Positions 35,085 through 48,136 of a DNA stretch of 64,000 nucleotides are shown one piece after another. The DNA is from Caenorhabditis elegans (Eukaryota; Nematoda; Chromadorea; Rhabditida; Rhabditidae), in contig NC_003281.10 in assembly GCF_000002985.6 (NCBI RefSeq), forward strand, positions 6,882,001 to 6,946,000, written 5' to 3'. Positions within the stretch are counted from its first letter, which is position 1. Every line of letters begins with the position of its first letter. Position numbers and translations under genes: made by a program. The notes under the pieces are model-generated. The model saw nothing but the letters and a program-made list of their open reading frames with translations, had not been told where the DNA came from and did not search any database.

Positions 35085-38000
35085 TTAAGATTGTGACTCT
35101 CTCGTCACCGCGTCCACTTCCTATCTCTGTTGATTCGGCTGCTCCCGTTGCTAACGCATAGGTAAACGGCCACCGGGCTTTATTATCGTCTTGTCCGTCC
35201 ATTGCTGCTTCATGTCCGATACAATCATCTTCTCTAAATATATTCAATGTTGCATCTAATTCTCGTCTCTGCCCATTGGTGGCTGTGTCTCCCTCTATGT
35301 CTTATTCCGTCTCCCAGCAGTCCGTTCCTGCTGCTCATAACACTCGAAATCAGACCTCTTCCCCCCCCGACCTGTCAAAAAAATGCCCCCTTTCTGAATT
35401 GTCACCTTGCCAATACTCGTTCAGTCGCTTGTGCCGAACGCTTAGTCGCGCTGCACGAATATGTACGTGCCAATAAAATCGATATCCTCTGCATAACTGA
35501 GTCCAATCTTTCTACCCAAATTCCTCTTGCATTGTGCTCTTCCCATGATATTCTCTGCCTACGTTGCGACAGAGGGCCTCCTCATCCAAAATCTAGAGGT
35601 GGTGGTGTAGCTGTTTTCTACTCAAAAAGTATTACATTAATTCAAGCCGACTCCTTACTCGATCAGTTTTATCCCCTCCATTCTTGTGAAATAGTAACCT
35701 TTGATCATAAATTATCCAAGTCACGTTTTATCATTGTATATAGACCCCCTCTAACCTCTGTTACCGAAACCAACTATTTATTTGAAAATATCTCGCTATT
35801 GCTTACCTCCCAAGCCAAAAATCACTACATTCTCGGTGATTTCAATATTCCCTCAGCTCGTTGGTCCCGTGATATCCCTGTGCCGCCTGGGATCCCCCAA
35901 GCTCTTGAAGACCTTATAATTTCCCACAATTTAACCCAAATGGTTAACTTCTCAACGAGAGTCGCTTTTTCTGGAATAGGTAACTTCCTCGATCTGATCT
36001 TCTCTGACAATCCCAACACGTTCCTTTCGTGCTCCCCTAGCCTACCTTTGATTTGCTCAGACCACTCAACCGTCTCCTTCACACTTGCCATTGATTGTAA
36101 CAGTAAACCACTTCCCCCACCAAAAACTAAGTCCCTCGACTTCAGGAAATGTGATTTTTTATCCTTAAATCAGCATCTCATGTCATATAACTGGCCACGG
36201 CAACTCTCGTATTTCTCCAATACTGATTCTAAACTTGCTCATTTCTCCCGCATTTTCAACGAATTAATTGTTCTTTACACCCCTATTGCCAAACCACCTC
36301 GTCCGAAATCTACCTGTCACAAATCCATTTATAGGCTTGCGCGTCGCGCGTGCTCGAATACCATATCAGTCAGAAGAAAAATGCGTAAAGAGCTCAAATC
36401 TATCAAACGGAAATTTGCTCATGAGGAAGACCGAGCCATTCACTCCACTGACCCCCGCAGTGTTTTTCAGCTTGTAAAAAAAAGAATCTCCCCCCGACCT
36501 CAACCTATCAATCTTGACATCAATAATGAAACGGTGTCTGACCCAGTGCGCATTGCAGACGAGTTTATTCATAACTTTGCTCTGTCATTCACAGCGCCTT
36601 GCCCACCCTTCCCAGCTCTTCCGGCACCCAAGCCCTCTAAATTATCTCCCGATTTCTCGCCGTTCAACATCCACAGGCATATCAAAGCTCTTAAAGCCAA
36701 AATTGGGTTCTCTACCGATAATATCAATTTCTTTATCATAAAAAAGTGTAGTGATTCCCTAACCGTCCCCTTGTCCATAATCTTTTCCGAGTCCTTCTCC
36801 AGCTCCTTCTTCCCGACCCCCTGGAAGACTTCCATCATTGTCCCATTACACAAAAAAGGGTCCACAACTAATCCGGGTAACTATCGCCCGATTACACTTA
36901 CTCATCCATTGTCGAGACTATTTGAACGAGTTGTACTTGATGCTCTCAAGCAGAAATTATCTCCACTCCTCTCTTCCAAACAATTCGGTTTCCTGCCTGC
37001 GCGCTCATGCACTCTGGCAGTTCTCGAATCGACGTCCAAAATTCAGAAAGTCCTCCTTGACAAGAGCAAGTATGTGGATACTATATATTTCGATTTCAAA
37101 AAAGCATTCGATAGTGTTCCCCACAACTTGCTTCTTCTCAAACTTCTGAATGTTGGGCTCGATTCAGGATGCTGTGAGTGGATCAGCTCGTTCCTCAGTA
37201 ACCGTTCATCGAAAATCAAAATTGATCATTTTATCTCGGACAACTCTTTCAATGTCATGTCAGGTGTCCCCCAAGGTAGTGTAACTGGACCATTCCTCTT
37301 TCTTTTGTATATTAATGACTTATTAGATTTGTTCCCCCCTGATGTCCATGTTACAGCCTTTGCCGACGATCTAAAATTACTCGGATCGGACCCCACCTCT
37401 ATCCAAACAAGCATCAATATTGTCGCTGATTGGTGTAAAAAATGGCGTCTAAATCTTGCTGAGCACAAAACTGCCGTATTACATTTTGGAAAACAGAACC
37501 CCCGTCATAAATACTTTGTAAATAGTGTTGAAATTAAACCGCGCGATTCTATCAGAGATCTCGGAATCATTGTCGATACCAAATTATCATTTGTAAATCA
37601 TATTAACCAGACTTCTAATAGTGCCCTCCTTAAGTGTCGCCAAATCCTTCGCTCATTCCGCTCCACAAGCCCCGAATTCTATTTTAAACTGTTCAATGTT
37701 TACATCCGCCCCGTACTCGAATATGGCTGCGAGCTCTTCCCGCCCAACTCCACCAAACTTGCCAAAAAACTAGAATCTCCCCTCCGGTTTTTCTCAAAGT
37801 GTGTCTTTCAAAGGTGCAATTTATCGTACTCGTCATACAGTAGTAGGCTTTCCCAATTTAATTTATTGTCTACCCACCATAGACGGGTTCTTCAAATCCT
37901 CCGAACCTTCCATAAAATTATTTCAAGCGAGTATCACTTCCCGTCCTTATCATCGTTCGTTCGAGCTTCACGCTCTACTCGTCACCCCTATCTACTTGTT

Positions 38001-38290
38001 GTCTGTGGCGTCCCGTCTAAATGTTTTCTACATGTTAACTTGTCACTGTGGAATCGAATAGCAAAACGTTTCCCTAAACTGTTAACTCCAAATGCATTTG
38101 CGTCGCGCCTAGGCTCTATCCCATTTGACACCCTCTTCCCCCCAACTTGACCTCCCGGGCTATAGCTGGTCCAATTGGTCATTTTACTTATCTGTCCACA
38201 CATCTTTTTTATTTTACTTTTTTTTTCTTTGTCTTCCGGTGTAGCTATTTCTTGTGGCAAATAAACAATTATTAAAAGAAGATGAAGCAT
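35085..38290 (+). mobile_element. non-LTR retrotransposon (CR1-like LINE)
   Basis: A block of clearly higher GC content than its surroundings that contains an intact endonuclease/reverse-transcriptase ORF. The left edge is placed where base composition changes. The right edge is placed after the short A-rich end (AAATAAACAATTATTAAAAG). No upstream ORF1 is recognised, so the copy may be 5'-truncated. Target-site duplications were not resolved. Confidence 0.8.
35247..38150 (+). CDS. LINE endonuclease-reverse transcriptase polyprotein
   Basis: Single uninterrupted ORF of 967 aa. The N-terminal apurinic-type endonuclease starts around NCHLANTRS, with GDFN and the C-terminal SDHSTV motif. The reverse transcriptase follows with FDFKKAFDSVPHNLL, GVPQGSVTGPFLFLLYINDL and the catalytic FADD. 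A C-terminal region rich in basic and aromatic residues ends FDTLFPP. The order fits CR1/Sam-type LINEs known in C. elegans. The true start may differ, since residues 1-45 are not conserved-looking. The absence of stops suggests a recent insertion. Confidence 0.9.
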   Translation: MLHLILVSAHWWLCLPLCLIPSPSSPFLLLITLEIRPLPPPTCQKNAPFLNCHLANTRSVACAERLVALHEYVRANKIDILCITESNLSTQIPLALCSSHDILCLRCDRGPPHPKSRGGGVAVFYSKSITLIQADSLLDQFYPLHSCEIVTFDHKLSKSRFIIVYRPPLTSVTETNYLFENISLLLTSQAKNHYILGDFNIPSARWSRDIPVPPGIPQALEDLIISHNLTQMVNFSTRVAFSGIGNFLDLIFSDNPNTFLSCSPSLPLICSDHSTVSFTLAIDCNSKPLPPPKTKSLDFRKCDFLSLNQHLMSYNWPRQLSYFSNTDSKLAHFSRIFNELIVLYTPIAKPPRPKSTCHKSIYRLARRACSNTISVRRKMRKELKSIKRKFAHEEDRAIHSTDPRSVFQLVKKRISPRPQPINLDINNETVSDPVRIADEFIHNFALSFTAPCPPFPALPAPKPSKLSPDFSPFNIHRHIKALKAKIGFSTDNINFFIIKKCSDSLTVPLSIIFSESFSSSFFPTPWKTSIIVPLHKKGSTTNPGNYRPITLTHPLSRLFERVVLDALKQKLSPLLSSKQFGFLPARSCTLAVLESTSKIQKVLLDKSKYVDTIYFDFKKAFDSVPHNLLLLKLLNVGLDSGCCEWISSFLSNRSSKIKIDHFISDNSFNVMSGVPQGSVTGPFLFLLYINDLLDLFPPDVHVTAFADDLKLLGSDPTSIQTSINIVADWCKKWRLNLAEHKTAVLHFGKQNPRHKYFVNSVEIKPRDSIRDLGIIVDTKLSFVNHINQTSNSALLKCRQILRSFRSTSPEFYFKLFNVYIRPVLEYGCELFPPNSTKLAKKLESPLRFFSKCVFQRCNLSYSSYSSRLSQFNLLSTHHRRVLQILRTFHKIISSEYHFPSLSSFVRASRSTRHPYLLVVCGVPSKCFLHVNLSLWNRIAKRFPKLLTPNAFASRLGSIPFDTLFPPT

Positions 38291-41200
38291 CTTTAATGTG
38301 TCATTCATTTTCTCGACGGTTTTCGGCCCGAGAGCAATAATAGCAGAAATACAGAACAAGTATTCACTTTATTTTTTGGAAAAATCTTCGAAAATAATTA
38401 TTCATTTTTATGGTATTATTGGTCACATTTATTCAAAAATATGCAACAGTAAGCTGAATACACTGCAGAACCATAATATTTACATATCCCACAGTAATCC
38501 AATGGTGTGTTTATTAGACTACAGTAACCTTGACTGTAGCTATAGCTTTATAGACAGATTTGATGGCGATCTTTCTCTAGAAAAAAAACTGCGCTTCTTA
38601 AAAACACTCATTGCATTATAAAAAGCTACATTAAAGTTTTTTCTAATAAACCCGAGCTTATAATCTTTGTCGTTTTTTAATCTATCAGTTAAGACCTCGC
38701 GTTTCAAATTTTGTTCATATTTCTTTTATGCTCTTTTATTCTTTTCTTTTTTTTGCTTTTTTGTTGCTTTTAATGTTATTTTACCATTCTGCGGGCGATT
38801 GAGTATGAGGACGCCCGAAATTAAATATTCTTTTATCCGCCTATTTTGTGACGAAATGAATCCAGAAAAAAAACGAACAGCACTCGAATGCAAAAATAGA
38901 ATGTTTCAAGAGCACTTTGAATAGAGAGAAATGTAGAGGAAATTGGAAATGAAAATTTCTAGAGAAAGGACGAAGAATCGTTATCCTAATCAACGAGTTG
39001 AGATGGTGACGTATGAAAAAATGCATTTTGACGGAGGGACATCCGAATTTAGGAGAAAGTTGACAAGTTTTTTGACGTAATTTGATTTAGAACACTCTTG
39101 GGAGGTCAATCCGTGGGTCGAGAATGAGTTTTGAACGGATTTTTAATGGTGGGATAACACAAGGCGTCGTAGAAGCCAAATTTTAAGAAACTTCGTATTA
39201 ATGAGTTGTACGGGAACCCGCCTGCCCATTGCCTTTCTTTGTTTTCTAAAAACTTCCGAAATCACTTCCAAAAAATTTATACGGTTCATATTTTGACAAT
39301 TGTTTACCTCTAAAAAACTCTTGAAAATTAATAAAGAAGTTCCAGGATTCTCGAGTGATTTTCAAGAGTGAGAAAAATATTCCAACTAGGTTGTGTTCAA
39401 TTAAAAAAAAAAAGCTACAGAAGCTTTCGATGTGTTCGCCGAAAGCATTACTTTATGAAAAAAAAGTTTTTTCCACAAACAATTCCTGCAAGTGCTTAAC
39501 CCATTCAATAAGCAACAAAATACCAAAAAAGTAACAACTTCCGCCTCCGCATCCAGAAACAGAAAAACACGTAAGGATACTAATTTCCAAAGTTCTTCAC
39601 CGAAAACACCTAATGTGGTGCTCAAAAGACAAAGCATTGATGCGAAACAAGACGTTTTGTGTGAAAATGAGAAGAAAGAAGGAAAAGGGAGAAAGGAATA
39701 ATAATGTTAAAGTGAAGAAGTCTGGTCAAATCCTGAAAAGTTAGAAACACGTGAAACGCGGTGCCAAAAACCAGATGACTTCAGATGTCAGTTGTTCGGA
39801 GCATGGAGTCAACTGTAAGCTTTATCTCAAAACACATTTCCCTACAAAGTTTCATTTCTCCCATGTGCTTTCTGATTACTATTTCAACTCTGCAAAAGAG
39901 GTCACCCAACAAACCTCACATTCCTGAAATTAAAATGATACAAGATTTCTAGAGTTCCGGAGTTCAGAACATCGGAAATTGGATGTGAAGAAGACACCAA
40001 CTTTTCAGAGACAATTTCCGGTTTGGAATTGCATGGAGGTGACGCAAAATGCAAAGTAACAAAAATTTGAGAGCTGACTTCAAAGAAGTTTTGTTTGGAG
40101 CTTCCGAGCAAACGGTCTAAAAAATCTCTGCACTTTGTGGAGCGTAGTTGCAACACTACAGTACTCCTCTACTCCAAGATGACCTAATTAGATTGAAGTA
40201 CACGTCATTGTTTTTATATTGTTTTTCATTCACAATCACGTGAAGAAAAGAGGCGAAAACAAGGAGCAGGAAAATAAAGCAAGTTCTGCAAGAAAAAATC
40301 CATAATGAGTTGAGTGTCTAAGATACAAATTGAGTCAATTTTAAAGAGAGGAAACTGACATTTGGGTAGTTTGTCAAGAAAAATACAATCACCAATTGAT
40401 GAAGCTCATTTTGCTCATGTTGGAGATATATAATAACAAGAAAATGCAAGGCGAAAGTTTGATGAAAAATTTATGAGCGAAATAATGTCAACGGGGAGCG
40501 AAATGTTGCTGTCAGATTTTCTAAAGGAGTTTTTGCTTGAAATGATTTACGATTTCATGATTTACACTGAAAGTAATAAAACTACGTGAAGTCTGAAAGC
40601 CAGCGATTAGGCAGGTACTTGGAAAATCTACAACTTTCTGTCGTAGTTTACCGAAAACTGCCTAATATGCGAGGGAAAGATTACACATTCTACCTTTTTT
40701 ACAGGAAATCGGAGATTTAAAAGATCTATGAAAATCAAAAAATCACTAGCGTAAGATATTCCAGGCTTTTAATCAGATCATTGACCATTTAATTGAGCTC
40801 TTCCGCATTCTCGGCCAGTGGGCTTAGCCAATAACAAAAGGAATTTCATTTCGTGACTTGTGCAAATAAATTTTAATTGAATTTTGTGCCCTTCTTCACT
40901 CTTGTTCCGTTTCTTCAGAAACATTAAGATTGTGATCCGTATGTGTTGCAAAAAAGAATGAAAAGATGACCGGAAGGGGCTGAAAATCTAGAGGAAAACA
41001 AACAAAGAGGCGTTCAAGAATCCATGTGTTTAATCGTGTGGAAAATCAAAAAAGAGTTATAATTGGAAACACTAGGTCAATGATTATTTTAAGGAAATAG
41101 GTCTCAAAACGTTTTTTGACTTATTCGAAAGAATATTGTTTATATATGTAGATATACCAGCGACTGGCAAAATTTATAATGTATCAAAAATAAATGTCTA

Positions 41201-42376
41201 TTACTTGATCATTCAAAAATGTCTCACCAAAAAAAAGTTGGAACATTATCGATTAATTTGCATTTTCACAGGTTTTTTTCTCTCTCGATAGGATATACGT
41301 TTCAGAAAATTCACAGACAACATTAGAGTTTTCTGATTTTTTTTACTGGAAAATTTTAAAGAAACTACTAAAATATTCGAATATTCCGGAAGCAAAAATA
41401 ATGAAAAACTTCTAAAGTACCTTTAAATACATTATCCAAACCAACTTCCAACTGAATACCTCTTCAAAAGCTCAAAACTCTTCTTCCCCCAAAACAACAG
41501 TAACCCACAGTAATATCCCCCCCCCCCCCCCCCCCCCACTAACTCTTAACCAAATGCCTATTCAAAACATTCAACTCTTTTTCCCCGAAACTACTGTAAC
41601 CCCACAGTAATCCTATATGAATATAGAGATTTAAATATACAGAAAAACTGCAAAATACAAAAAAAAAATCCACCGAACGGGTGGTTACGGTAGGTAAAAA
41701 GTTTTGCACGTGTCAGGACCTAAACTTGCACAACAAATTGCTCAATATTTAAGTAAGATACATATATCAAAACTCAAATTTGAAACATTGAACTTCCGAA
41801 AAATGATGGCTTTTCCCAATTTTTCCCTTCTATGTCACCACGTATGTTCTTGTGAGCTATCGAAGATCATTTCTCGTCTCCATCTATTTCCCGAATATTA
41901 TAAAGATACGCCAGCTCATCGTAGAGACAAGGCGACCGATGATTGATTAGAGCGCGAATTTGAAGTTTAAATGAATTGGATGATGATGACGAAGCGGCGA
42001 GTCTTTTTAACGAAAAATGACGGGTGTTTTGGTAAGAGAGTGAATTGAGATGAAGTTTTTGGTATTTTGAAGTTTTCAGATTATAGGGGATGTAAATAGA
42101 TGACAATAAATTTATATGAAATTTAGTAATAGCAACAAAGAAAAAAGTTAAATAGGAAACCCACATATTTCTACAAGACACTTTCGAAACATTAGTCAAT
42201 AAAGGCACTAAAAACATGAACATACAGGGAAGAAATTATGGTGAAAAAAAAAGAATACTGAGAACAGAAAAATTATGTCTAAAAAATTTTAGGATGGGTG
42301 ATAATGGCAATACGAATAAAGCACCTTGTGGGGGAAAATATTAAAAAATGATGAAAAAAATTAACTGGCACAAATC
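38291..42376. other. 4.1-kb gene-free region
   Basis: No exon set could be supported. ORFs here start at non-ATG codons or lack splice support. Contents seen: a poly-C tract at 41517-41537 flanked by two similar copies of a CCCC-AAAC-CAGTAACCC unit (about 41480-41515 and 41565-41612). Confidence 0.45.
41517..41537. repeat. 21-nt poly-C tract
   Basis: Uninterrupted run of 21 C (poly-G on the other strand). Confidence 0.95.
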
Positions 42377-45300
42377 CTATAATGGGCGACCGGTTCTTTG
42401 CATTCTCATTTTTTCCAGCCGACTTTGGAGATGCTTATTGGTTTCTTTTTGCTCGTCTAACGCGTTTTCTTTGTCTCGAAGCTGCAAAATTTACAAATTA
42501 GATTTTTTTCTCGCAGAATAATTTTTAATTTTCCAAAAATAAATCGAAAAAGGTAGTTTTTCGATTTTTTTGTTTTTTAACAATATTTTCAAAAAATTCG
42601 ATCTTTAGAAAATCGGCAAAAATTTTTCGACGAAACTGATCGTACCTCTTTCTTTGTTTGTCTCATTTGAGTTTTTAACTCGTCCAATTCTTTTTCAGCT
42701 ACATCTGCATTTGATTTGTACCGCTTCATTTGCCCCTCCATTCTGATCACCTGCAAAATAAATGTTTGAAAATATAACTTCTTCAATTTAGAATCTCACA
42801 TTTCCTTGTTGATTTGTATTTTCTCGTTCCAGATCCTGCATTTTCAGCTTCATCTCGGCGAGCTGTTTGGCGGCATCTTCTGGAATCCAAGCAAGCTTTT
42901 AGAAAATGTTCAATTATTCTTTTAAAAATCATAAATAGCTGAGAAACTTAGGACAGAAAATTAACCAATCTCAATCACAACGTCTAAAAATGAAAATTAT
43001 ATCTTACTGAATTGTCGCCTCAAAATGTCCTCCCGTATGTATCCTTTGAAAATACATTTTTTTTAAACAAAAATAATTTCTTCTCTTGTTTGATCAAAAA
43101 TGGGCGTCGTCGAAAAATTTTTGATGTTTTGGTTTTTTTTAACATATCTAATAGAAAAATTGATAAAGCCAATTTTTGTTATTAGAAAATTTGTTTTCTA
43201 ATGAAATTTTGTTTATATTGATGAAAAAAAACAATTTTCCTTTAAAAATAAAAAAAGGGCTAAACTTTCAAGATAAATTTTCAATTTTTTCAAAGTATCG
43301 GGAAATCACCACCGTTTTTTTCTGATTATTATGCAAAATTTACGAAAAAACCTACTGTTAACATCATCAACTCCTTGATTTGGAATCACATTTGCCGAAT
43401 CTCGTGCATTACGAGCATGTCGTTGCGTGTAAATTGTCTGTTCCAACTCCTCATAATCTTTTCGCATCTTTTTGTTCGTATCAACAAGTTTCTGGATTTT
43501 ATCATCAAGACTCGCCGCACCAGGAACCACTCGATCAACCAGTCGAATCGTTTCTCTTTTGAAGAGATATGGTCCAGATCTTCTGAAAAAAAAGTATTTC
43601 CATCATATACAGTACCACCAAATTAATTTTCAACTAAAAAATGCCAAGAGAACTCTTGCGTGGGGGAGCATTACTAATTCGGCAACGCAGTGTCGCGCCT
43701 TTTTTGTGCCGACAACGAATTTTCGATTCAATCAACGATCCCCCGGGGAGCTACTAATGCTAATGGATTCAGAACATAATGAACAAGAAGAAAGGGGTGC
43801 GTCATTGACGAAAAGTGCCGAGACACTTTTTTCGTTCCAAGATGTATAGGGAAACAGTTATTCAAGACAAGGGGCCGGTAAAGGGTGATTTGTGGATGGG
43901 CGACAATCCAAATGTTTGATAATTCTGAAATTGCCGAAAGAACCGATTTCCGAATACAAATTCGGCAATTGTGGAATTTTCGAAAAAATTCCAATTTCAA
44001 GAATGAAAAACATGAATTGGAAGAAAAGCGTTGTGTCTTCATAAAAAAAATATTTACTACAGCAGAGATTAGTTTTAAACCAAACTTTAAGGTTTTTTAA
44101 TTTCGGTGATTTTATTTCCGTTTCAAACTAATTTTCTGAGATCAATTAAATCCCGAAAGAACTAAGATCAAAACTTCTCACGTCAAACAAAATGTTGACC
44201 TCTTTGCATCTTCTCATTTTTGAAGAAAGCCGTATCTATATTTAGAAGCCTCCCGCGCCGCGTGATTCATCAATATTTCAATGGTTCAATGTTTCTAGTG
44301 TTTGTTCTTCTCAACGATGACTTTTTTGCTGCACATCGCGCATTCTTTGGAATAATTTTATTTTATTCTCCAAGATTTTCGAGACATCAACATTTTCAGA
44401 AGAAGGCGGCAATGATGATGATAGGGGAAAAAAAGAAGAGGATGAAGACATTTGATTAAGCTTAATGAACGAAAAAGACATACGGACAACAACTTCATCG
44501 CATTTTTCCCTTTTTCATGGCCGTCTCCTTCCTAATCAAACAATGCAATGATGACGAATTTAGAAGAAAAAATGTTGAAAAGTTTTGAAAGTCCAAGGGA
44601 CCATCGGAATACTCTTAGTTATAATATCACCAATCACTAAGATATTTGAAAAAGTCAAACATGAAGTCAACGCGTGGCACATCACAGTTACGAAAAATTG
44701 TTCATATTTTAGAATTTGGCTTTTTCCTTCTAACAAGGTATTATTTAAAGGCGAAATAACGGTTTTTAGTGGGGAAATTGTTCAAAGTGACTTCTATAAT
44801 ACTAAAAACCTAACATCATATATATTAAAGAAACTGTTAGCATTTACAGTCAGTTTCAATATACGCATTCAATTTTTTTCTCGAAAACTTGAAAGAAAAT
44901 TTACAGAGTATTCTAAATATATTTGGAAAAGTGACTCTATCTTTTTCAATCAGTTCTAGACTTTTTTTGAATGCTTTTTTGACGAAAAATTTTCATATAT
45001 TGCAAAAAAAATTTTTTTAGAAAAATGTGGTTTTTAATGGTTTCTAATCGGTTTGGTCTTTTTTTTTTGGTTTTTTATAAATTTAATTTTTTGGCCCGAA
45101 ATTTTTATTTTAGTTTCAGAAATTACTAAAACCAGTTTCATGCAAAAAAAAAACTTACATTTCTCCAGAAGCGTTATTCGTTGATTCGGATCCTTCATCA
45201 TCCGGATCTTCTTCGACAAGACATAGACCATTTTCCTGAAATAATTACTTACAGAGCAATACGAGTAAAACCCCAATTTAAATTTTGCTTTGCAATATTA

Positions 45301-46810
45301 AGTATATTTTAAAGAGTCTCTTGAAATCAGAACAAAGGACTTTCCTAGCTTCTCAGGTTTTTTTAAAATCGATTTTATCTTTTGCTGGTTTTAACAATTA
45401 TACGCCCACCTGTATAAGCTGATCTCGCTGTGAAATTTCTTGTTTCAGCTGCTGTTGAGAAGCGTGTAACGCGTCGATGGTCCGTTTTAAAGCTTTAACT
45501 TCACTCGTAAGATCACGACATTCTCGAGATGATAAATTCAAGGATGCATCCTTCTCTTCAAGTTCATCTTTCAGAAGATCAACCTGGAAATTAAGATTTT
45601 TTCATAAATACTTTCGAATAAAACACCTCATAAAGTAACGTTGATTTCTCATTATCCAGTTGAGAATATAGAAACATGACTTGTTGAACACGATCTTGGA
45701 GCTCGATCACTTTATCCTGTGAATTATGAATTTATATATTGTTAAAAACAATTTAGATCACTCACATGCAACTGTTCCTGTGTCTGATTAGATTGGGATG
45801 ACACTCCATTCGTGTTAGATGTTGACTGCAATTAACAACAAACAGTTTCTCAAAAGGAAAATTTATGTTAATTGGGGTTAAAATATAAAGTAACACGAGA
45901 ATAGTTAGACATTAATTTAAAAACTTAGATTTTTTTTAATACGGCAGTAGTGAACTCGAACTCTACGAACTAACATTTTTTGGATCTCCAGGAATTTCGG
46001 TGTTTATATTACCCAGTCGCGAAAGTTTGCGCAAATAATACGGTACTAGGTCCTGACACGACAATGCTTTGTTAAATAAAAAAGGTATGCACCTTTTAAA
46101 AGTACTGTAATATGAAACTTTCGTTACTATGGTATTTTCAACGATTTTTTTTCCTTGTTTTTTCGAATATGAAATTACAGTACTCTTTAAAGGAGCGGTC
46201 CTTTTTTTTATTTAACACTAATTTGTCGTGTCGAGAAAGAGTACCGTATTTTGGACGAAAAATAGCGAAATTTATTTTTGATTTTCTAGGATAATTAATT
46301 TCGCAAGATTTTTTGATTATAAAAACATTTAAGAAACTTTATTTTAGGGCATCTTAATTTTGCGTGAAAAATCAATAACGAACATGTAGTTTTTCTTTAA
46401 AAGAAATCAAGAATAATTTATGGAAATCAGGATACTTTTTGAACTTTTTCAACGAAAATTTATTAATATTAAAAACGAAGGGTTACTGAAAATGAAAAAC
46501 GTAGTTTCGAGAGTAAAACTTCAACGTCAAACGTGCATTCTCGTTAATAATCGACTTACAGCAGTATCATGACGATAAGCTTCCGCATCTTCTTCAACTT
46601 TTTTTTCTAACAACTGATATCTTCCTTGTCGGGCTTGTTCTCGTGTTTCTCGTTTCAATTTCATTCGAGCTTCCGCCTAAAACTTTTAGTTTTTAATTCG
46701 AATTTTTCAAATTGTTAAGATACCTCTCTGGAAATTTTGTCTAATGCTCTTTCTTCGGCTTCTGATCGGGTGATAGGTCGCCGGCGACCACTGGATGGGT
46801 ATGAGCTCAT
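42377..46810 (-). CDS. flap-1: LRRFIP/FLI-1-associated coiled-coil protein
   Basis: Multi-exon minus-strand gene, start [20 protein letters not shown], end [11 protein letters not shown]. Nearly the whole length is predicted coiled coil: Glu/Lys/Gln-rich heptads such as [13 protein letters not shown] and [16 protein letters not shown]. An acidic linker ([11 protein letters not shown]) interrupts it, then [20 protein letters not shown] and further coiled coil. This matches the LRRFIP1/2 family that binds the leucine-rich repeats of Flightless-I, and C. elegans flap-1. Likely cytoplasmic adaptor. One intron holds a family A foldback repeat. It is divergent from inf-1. Confidence 0.85.
46037..46254. 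repeat. foldback repeat, family A copy 2 (flap-1 intron)
   Basis: Terminal TACGGTACTAGGTCCTGACACGA is mirrored by TCGTGTCGAGAAAGAGTACCGTA. Inner arms AAAAGTACTGTAA / TTACAGTACTCTTTAAAGG. Same layout as 17927-18128. Confidence 0.75.
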
Positions 46811-48136
46811 GATTTCTGAAAATTGTATGTGTTTATGGTGTGTGCACAAGAAAGGAGAATTTGAATATTTTAAATGGCGAAAAATCAATAACGAACAGAG
46901 AGGAAGCAGCAGTGAAAATGAGTGTAATGTTTCCAACGCGCGTTGTGTCCGCGCGGATTCCGTCTTTCGAGATTTATGTCAATATGTGTGAGGGTTGAGT
47001 GAGGAGGAGGGAAATGAGGGAGAACAGCCTTCCGCAAAATTCAGGATTTTTATGGCCTGTGAACATGACAATGAATTTGATCTCTTTTTTTTATTTGATT
47101 TCAGATACCTTTTCTTCTCTGTATTTAATATTTATTCTTGTTCACAATACAAAACAGTCTACATAGGTCAATTTCTTCCTAATCCACGAACAATGCAGTT
47201 TTTGGCATTTAACCAAGCCCCTAATTCGGTGTCAACAGGTGTTTTTGAAGAGCAGATGGTGTTCTTCTCGTTTCTCTCTTATTCATCGCGTCTGGAACAC
47301 CGCACGCTGTGCTCTCTACGGCTCTTACTCTCATTCGTCGCGCTCATTTGCCTAAATTGACCAGTCTGCTCGCTGTGCTCTCTCATCGTTCAACCAACAT
47401 TTCTCACTTTCTTTATGAGGACCTCATACACACTCAGCCTTCTAACTTTCCTTATTATTTACTTTGGCTTCAAAAATCCAAATTAATTTTTTAAATTTCG
47501 AACCACTTTTAAGTGCATGTCACTGTCGTCAGTGTTAGTGATTACTCGTCTTTTTTTTACGCAGGTTGCATTCAAAAAACGGAAAAAGTATAGATTTTGA
47601 ATCTATATCATTAAAATTATTTTAAAAATGAATTCAAAAATGTGTATAACCAAATGTACATAAAAATTATAAAGAATTGAATTGGTCAAATAAAAAAGAG
47701 CCATTTTTCTTCAAAAAAAATTGATGGTATGAATGTGCGCTCTAATGAACACTCTCTTCGCTTCGAGACCCGTCACTCTTGTTCGAATGATTTGGCCCGG
47801 TTTTGGGGCGGTTTCTTAGCCTCTTTTTAGATTTTAAAGCTTTTTTAAACGTTTTTTATGCTTTTCGTGTTAAGAATATATTTATTTCAAATGCTTTTTC
47901 TCAAAAAAACAAAGGTTTTTAGGTCGAAACTTTTCTTTCATTTCTTTTGGATGGGTTTATTCGAAAATTTTAGGATTGAGATACTGTATTTCGCAATTAT
48001 TATTATTGAAGAACTATTTCAACACCCTTATCTTTGTATTTAATGCTGAAATACTTTCGAAATTTCATTTTACTTCAATTTCAGAAACTCAATCGCACTT
48101 CCAAAAGTTAATTTTTAACTTTTCAACCCACCTGTC
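46811..48136. promoter_or_regulatory. divergent region between flap-1 and inf-1
   Basis: 1.3 kb with no supported coding exon. It must hold both promoters. A TTTCAG acceptor lies about 50 nt before the inf-1 ATG (5' UTR exon or trans-splice site). Confidence 0.5.

Noticed and set aside
38667..38924. Hydrophobic 85-aa ORF
   Set aside because: It begins at a non-ATG codon, has no splice or family support, and lies in a gene-free region.
39492..39701. Lys/Ser-rich 69-aa ORF
   Set aside because: Its start is GTG, not ATG, and no flanking exons join it.
46995..47360. 121-aa ORF in the flap-1/inf-1 divergent region
   Set aside because: Starts at a GTG, low-complexity and Phe-rich, with no intron structure or family resemblance. 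More likely promoter DNA.
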